Below the pieces are notes generated by a model, which saw only the letters and a program-made list of their open reading frames with translations, was not told the DNA's origin and did not search any database. From IMG/VR virus record IMGVR_UViG_3300045922_000947, positions 1 to 40,054 of that record: 40,054 bases of DNA; one strand, given 5' to 3'. The translations under genes and the position numbers were made by a program. This DNA is from a virus. Every line of letters begins with the position of its first letter. Within the stretch, counting starts at the first letter, position 1. Below, one piece after another: positions 36,869-40,054 of the stretch.

Positions 36869-38156
36869 CTACGCCCTCCCCGGCGACCCACGAGAACACG
36901 GGACCAGAACGTTCTGCCTGCATGAGGTCGGTCACAGCCCACACCAGCGCGTCGAGCCGGTCCGGGCTCGGCTGCCCGGGAACCCACGACGTCAGTTGAT
37001 CCTCCAGCACCGGGAACCGGCCAGCGTGGTGAATCCGGCCCTGTGCAGCAAGCGCTGACACCGGCTCAGCCCGGACGATTTTGCCACGTGTTGCGCGCAC
37101 CGGCCGGATCGGCAGGTCGCGTCTTACGCGCCGCAACGTTTCCGTTGCCATCTCGCCACCCTGGTTGACCTCGATCACGACGGCGTCCGCCTCGTAGGTG
37201 TCGTAGGCAGCAACAGCAGCCGTCGCCCATTCGAGGGGAGTGCCCCGGCGCGAGACATCGGCCAGGACGTAGAGGTGCCCATCACTGCCACGCGCAACGA
37301 CGACGATGCCGCACTCGGCACCGTCGTGCGAGCCAGGGGGATCAACGGCGACCACAACCCGGACACGCTCCACACCAGCCGGCATCGCTGGGACGCGAAA
37401 TTCCTCGATCTGGTCGAGGTGCCAGAGGGCGCCCTCGACCTCGGCTGCCCATTCGCCGAGCCGCAGCCGCCGGTAACGCACCCCGGTCAGCTGGTCGAGG
37501 CGCGCCAGGTACGCACGCCCCTCGGGGGTCCACTCGCCACGGCGTGCATCGTACAGCCAGGGGTTGTCCTCGTGGCGCGAGATGAGCATCAGGGTTTTGC
37601 CATCGTCGCACCGGCGTTTGAGCCAGTGGTTCGGCCCGGCCGGGTTGCAGTCGGCGATCAGTTGCTGGTACGGCATCACGCCGTGCCGGAGCCGGCTCGC
37701 GGCCATTTCCCAATCGGTCAGGGTGAGTTCCGTTGCCTCGTTGAGGTAGATGAGATCAAATTCACTCGATTTGATTTTCTCGGGATCGTCGAAACTGCCG
37801 AGGACGATCACGCTGCCGTTGTCGTACTCGAACGCCGGGGGACGGTGGCGCGATCCACCGTAGTAGGTCACCCGGTAGGCGTTCGGATCCGTGCCGAGCA
37901 CCTGTTCGCGATACGTCACGACGGCCGAGGCCGCCAGGGCCGTCCCGGTTTTACGCGCGAGCAAGGCACGGGCGCCGGGATACCGGGCCATCGCCAGATG
38001 CAGTTTCCAGCAGCAGGCGACCGTTTTCCCGGTTCCCGAGGGGCCAGCCAGCAGCACCTCAGGATCACGCCGGTGGAACAGCTCACGAGCAGCGCCACGG
38101 AAATCGAGCTGGATGGGTGTGCCTGCTGCCGGTGGCGATGGGAGAGCAACGACCAT
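36843..38156 (-). CDS. Terminase large subunit
   Basis: A 437-residue packaging motor. Walker A is GPSGTGKT (38-45), Walker B is LIYLNEAT (135-142), and the nuclease (RNase H-like) site has D272 in VVAVDPPGSHDGAECG, E329 in VVIEVNQGG and D402 in PDRLDALVWA. It pumps DNA into the prohead and cuts the concatemer. Length is typical for the phage terminase_6/3 type. The ATG shares its A with the TerS stop (TGATG). Packaging type (cos or headful) cannot be told from the sequence alone. Confidence 0.93.
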   Translation of the reverse strand: MVVALPSPPAAGTPIQLDFRGAARELFHRRDPEVLLAGPSGTGKTVACCWKLHLAMARYPGARALLARKTGTALAASAVVTYREQVLGTDPNAYRVTYYGGSRHRPPAFEYDNGSVIVLGSFDDPEKIKSSEFDLIYLNEATELTLTDWEMAASRLRHGVMPYQQLIADCNPAGPNHWLKRRCDDGKTLMLISRHEDNPWLYDARRGEWTPEGRAYLARLDQLTGVRYRRLRLGEWAAEVEGALWHLDQIEEFRVPAMPAGVERVRVVVAVDPPGSHDGAECGIVVVARGSDGHLYVLADVSRRGTPLEWATAAVAAYDTYEADAVVIEVNQGGEMATETLRRVRRDLPIRPVRATRGKIVRAEPVSALAAQGRIHHAGRFPVLEDQLTSWVPGQPSPDRLDALVWAVTDLMQAERSGPVFSWVAGEGVDGSADVDW

Positions 38157-38779
38157 CAGATGGCCTCGGGGTCAATGCCGATCAGGTGGACGACCGGGAC
38201 GTTGGCCGTGACCTCGCGCTGCTCGACCCACTGGCCGAGCTCGGTCGCTACCTGCTGCTGCAGCGACTGGATCTGCTTGATCAGGTCGGTATCGACACGA
38301 GGGACTTTGACCGTCTCAGTTTTGTGCTTGGTGGCGATGTGACGCTCTTCCTCGATCACCAGGCCGGTGGTTGCGCCCGGTGGCAGATCCGGATCGTTTG
38401 CGCGCGCAGCGCTCGCCGCAGCCCGTTCCTCGATGATCTGCCAGCAGCGTTCGTGCAACTCGTTGAGGCGCCGGATGCGCTCAGGTTTCCTGGCGATCGG
38501 GTGGCGCAACATCTCGCGGAGGATTTCCTCGCGTTCCTGCGCCACGAGGGCAGCGAAGTCCGGGCGAGTTTTCCATTTCGTGAGCGCGCGTCGCGAAATA
38601 CCACACTGAGCAGCAATTTCCTCATCCGTCAGGACATCGTCAGCGACCAGCCGGGCAGCGAGACGCACGCGCGGGCGCGAACAAAAGCCGGTCAACAGGA
38701 ACTTTTGCGCATCTGCCGGTACGCTCAACGTTCGCACCGCGAGCGTATCACCAGGTTTCGTTACGTTTTTGGAAACCAT
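38156..38779 (-). CDS. Terminase small subunit
   Basis: 207 residues. The ATG at complement 38777-38779 is chosen because GAGG lies 6-7 nt upstream, while an upstream TTG at 38821 has no ribosome site. A helix-turn-helix (about 46-75: DVLTDEEIAAQCGISRRALT, KWKTRPDFAALV) recognises the packaging site, a helical middle (EIRR-like RIRRLNELHERCWQIIEER) oligomerises, and the C-terminal part (LIKQIQSLQQQVATELGQW) probably contacts TerL. A hairpin places its ribosome site in a loop (38778-38796), so translation may be controlled. Confidence 0.85.
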   Translation of the reverse strand: MVSKNVTKPGDTLAVRTLSVPADAQKFLLTGFCSRPRVRLAARLVADDVLTDEEIAAQCGISRRALTKWKTRPDFAALVAQEREEILREMLRHPIARKPERIRRLNELHERCWQIIEERAAASAARANDPDLPPGATTGLVIEEERHIATKHKTETVKVPRVDTDLIKQIQSLQQQVATELGQWVEQREVTANVPVVHLIGIDPEAI

Positions 38780-38796
38780 ACCGGACCTCCCGGTAT
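38778..38796 (-). promoter_or_regulatory. Hairpin presenting the TerS ribosome site in its loop
   Basis: ATACCGG and CCGGTAT pair perfectly around the loop GAGGT on the minus strand. The 3' arm includes the first two bases of the TerS ATG, so the start codon is partly paired while the SD is exposed. This geometry suggests regulated initiation. Confidence 0.65.
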
Positions 38797-38844
38797 CACA
38801 CAGGGGTGGTCCACCGGTCAACCACAGGACCGGTCACATGAGAC

Positions 38845-38853
38845 GTTATACCA
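38845..38853 (-). promoter_or_regulatory. Candidate late promoter (extended -10)
   Basis: On the minus strand, TG-G-TATAAC (complement 38845-38853) is an extended -10 about 66 bp before the TerS ATG, without a good -35. It lies in the only sizeable gap upstream of the packaging and head genes, so it may start the late transcript. Confidence 0.45.
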
Positions 38854-38883
38854 CAACGGCCAGAATTGCCCAGAATTTCGCAA

Positions 38884-39336
38884 CTAGCGTGGACCAATGC
38901 TCGGTTCAACTGCTGGCGTTGGCACCGGTGTTGGCGTCGGCGCCGGCGCGATACAGCGCGTACCACTCGGTAGGCTCAGCGAACACGTGGGATACGGTGT
39001 CGGTGGTGGCGGCGTCGGTGGGGGAACCTGGTAGAGCCGGCCTGGAGTGGCGAACCGGGGATCGTAGTACGGGATGGGCGTCTGCGTGGGAATGGGGGGA
39101 ATCGTTGGCCAGGGTGACGGCGTTGGTGTGCGCTCGGGTGTGGGCCAGGGCGGCATGGTGACCTGGACCTCGATCACGGGTGGGAGATTGGGTGCTGGAA
39201 CCACCGGTTGTGGCGGGGGACGGAGCGTTGCCCATGAGCCAGCGATCACCCAGAGGAGGGCGACGCCGAGGAACGCAACCCCCAGCAAAAACCAGGGGGT
39301 TCGATCGGGTGAATGAGGGGCGGGACGGATGGACAT
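38884..39336 (-). CDS. Membrane-anchored Pro/Thr-rich protein
   Basis: A 150-residue protein. A short N-terminal tail is followed by one membrane span (WFLLGVAFLGVALLWVIAGSW, written here in part: FLLGVAFLGVALLWVIA, residues about 16-32). The outer part is a Pro/Thr-rich stalk (PTPERTPTPSP, PTPTPVPTPA) with a two-Cys segment near residue 115. Such stalks are typical of surface proteins in Chloroflexota. It has no packaging motif although it lies between the ParB-like and terminase genes. It may change the host envelope. GAGAGG lies 7 nt before the ATG and is partly paired in a hairpin. Confidence 0.7.
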   Translation of the reverse strand: MSIRPAPHSPDRTPWFLLGVAFLGVALLWVIAGSWATLRPPPQPVVPAPNLPPVIEVQVTMPPWPTPERTPTPSPWPTIPPIPTQTPIPYYDPRFATPGRLYQVPPPTPPPPTPYPTCSLSLPSGTRCIAPAPTPTPVPTPAVEPSIGPR

Positions 39337-39343
39337 CGCAAAA

Positions 39344-39362
39344 CCTCTCTACGTGAGTAGAG
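39344..39362 (-). promoter_or_regulatory. Hairpin covering the ribosome site of the Pro-rich gene
   Basis: CTCTAC and GTAGAG pair 6 bp around TCAC on the minus strand. The 3' arm overlaps GAGAGG, the ribosome site of the gene at 39336, so folding would hide part of it. Confidence 0.4.
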
Positions 39363-39363
39363 G

Positions 39364-40032
39364 TCACGCTCCCGACGAAGCGCCTACCGAGCGCTCGGCG
39401 AAGGCAAGAATTTCACGCTGTCGCCGGCGCCGCTCCTGAGGAGATAGGCCTGAACGGGAAACACGTTCCTCCAGCGAGTTATAACTGCCGTAGGCGAGCA
39501 ATGCGCGAAGTACCCGGTTGAGTGGCCAGTCATCCGTGACGAGGCCAAGGGCAAATGCAATCGCACGCGTTCCATAGGTCTCGCCGGCCTGAAGAAGCAG
39601 ATCAGGGTCAGCCTGGGCGAGAGCGCGTTCCATTACCCGCCGGCGAGATCTGGTCATCAGGTTCAGGGCGAGATCCCAGCCGAGATAGCCTGGCAATCCG
39701 CCGAGTTGCTTTCCCTCCCACCGTAATTTCAATTGCTCGGCTTTCCCGTAGGCAGCCTGCGCCTCCTCGTAGGAGAGAGGCGAGACGAGCGCGAGCACCA
39801 TGCCACGACCGAGTTCATGCAGTGCAGCGACACGGCGATGCCCGTCAACGAGACGGTAACGGTCGCCCTCAGCGACAACCACAACGGGCATCAGTTGACC
39901 ATTGGTGCGAATCGATTCGACAAATTCCTTCCAGCCATCGGATTTTGGCTTGATGCGTCCCGGTGGATTTGCCCACCAGGTCACAATCTGCGAGAGTGGA
40001 ATGAGATCGAGTTTGAGTGGTGTTCCGTTCAT
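39364..40032 (-). CDS. ParB-like nuclease-domain protein
   Basis: A 222-residue protein. The N-terminal ParB/sulfiredoxin-type domain (about 8-80) shows IPLSQIVTWWANP, FVESIRTNGQLMPVVVV and RYRLVDGHRRVAAL, with the GHRR box at 64-67. The rest is helical (about 85-222) and ends basic, probably a DNA-binding segment. No ParA or parS is found, so classic partition is not supported. Such proteins are common near phage terminase genes and may aid packaging or regulation. GAGAGGAG precedes the ATG, which overlaps the stop of the 26-residue peptide as ATGA when the circle is closed. Confidence 0.85.
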   Translation of the reverse strand: MNGTPLKLDLIPLSQIVTWWANPPGRIKPKSDGWKEFVESIRTNGQLMPVVVVAEGDRYRLVDGHRRVAALHELGRGMVLALVSPLSYEEAQAAYGKAEQLKLRWEGKQLGGLPGYLGWDLALNLMTRSRRRVMERALAQADPDLLLQAGETYGTRAIAFALGLVTDDWPLNRVLRALLAYGSYNSLEERVSRSGLSPQERRRRQREILAFAERSVGASSGA

Positions 40033-40054
40033 TGCATACTCCTCTCAAAAAGAC
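39928..40054. repeat. 127-bp terminal direct repeat, right copy
   Basis: Identical to bases 1-127. It carries the 5' end of the ParB-like gene and the last codons of the upstream 26-residue peptide. See the left copy for its interpretation as a circular-contig overlap. Confidence 0.95.

Noticed and set aside
39364-40032. Partition system
   Set aside because: Only a ParB-like nuclease domain is present. There is no ParA and no recognisable parS.
1-40054. tRNA or rRNA genes
   Set aside because: I looked for cloverleaf-like GGTTCGA-type arms and conserved rRNA segments and found none, though a covariance scan would be more sensitive than reading by eye.

Overview
The window is an essentially complete genome of a tailed phage, probably a siphovirus with a long non-contractile tail. 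The first 127 bases are repeated exactly as the last 127, so the sequence closes into a circle of about 39,927 bp. The host is a high-GC bacterium. Pro/Thr-rich linkers of the kind common in Chloroflexota surface proteins, plus the overall composition, make that phylum a reasonable but weak guess. No tRNA, integrase or CRISPR array was seen.

Layout. Almost everything is on the minus strand, and the genome is best read leftwards from a divergent regulatory region at about 8.66-8.84 kb. Leftward, a leaderless Cro/CI-type regulator is followed by small early genes, an OB-fold-like protein, a PrimPol/DUF3987-type primase-helicase (3.8-6.1 kb), a 13-iteron, 105-bp-armed palindrome that is very probably the replication origin (3.51-3.77 kb), a J-domain-like protein, a VRR-NUC nuclease and several small proteins. 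Crossing the ends of the window, a ParB-like protein and a membrane-anchored Pro-rich protein precede the packaging and head genes (TerS, TerL, portal-MuF fusion, prohead protease, major capsid). Head-tail joining genes follow, one carrying two C2H2-type zinc fingers. Then come tail tube, G/GT-type chaperones with a -1 frameshift site, a 1650-residue tape measure with five 89-residue repeats, tail-tip and fibre proteins, a two-domain endolysin and a holin.

After the holin, in the same operon, lies the most unusual part: a Csf1-like zinc-finger protein, a small helical protein and a Csf2/Cas7-like RAMP protein. This is the gene order of a type IV-B-like CRISPR effector, but it has no array and no Csf3/Cas5. 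The csf2-like gene appears to be cut short at about 10.11 kb, where it collides with a convergent plus-strand helix-turn-helix gene that also seems to have lost its end.

Plus-strand genes are few: a short operon from a consensus promoter at 8.75 kb (two related small proteins, a strong terminator, then the HTH regulator), an HNH endonuclease with three Cys4 knuckles inserted beside the endolysin, and a secreted moron between tape measure and tail-fibre genes. Most minus-strand genes are joined by ATGA, TGATG or GTGA overlaps, so translation is tightly coupled. Several leaders carry hairpins that display a GGAGG-type sequence in the loop. The genome has a repressor-like regulator but no integrase, so it could be lytic, a plasmid-like prophage, or integrate by an unrecognised route.
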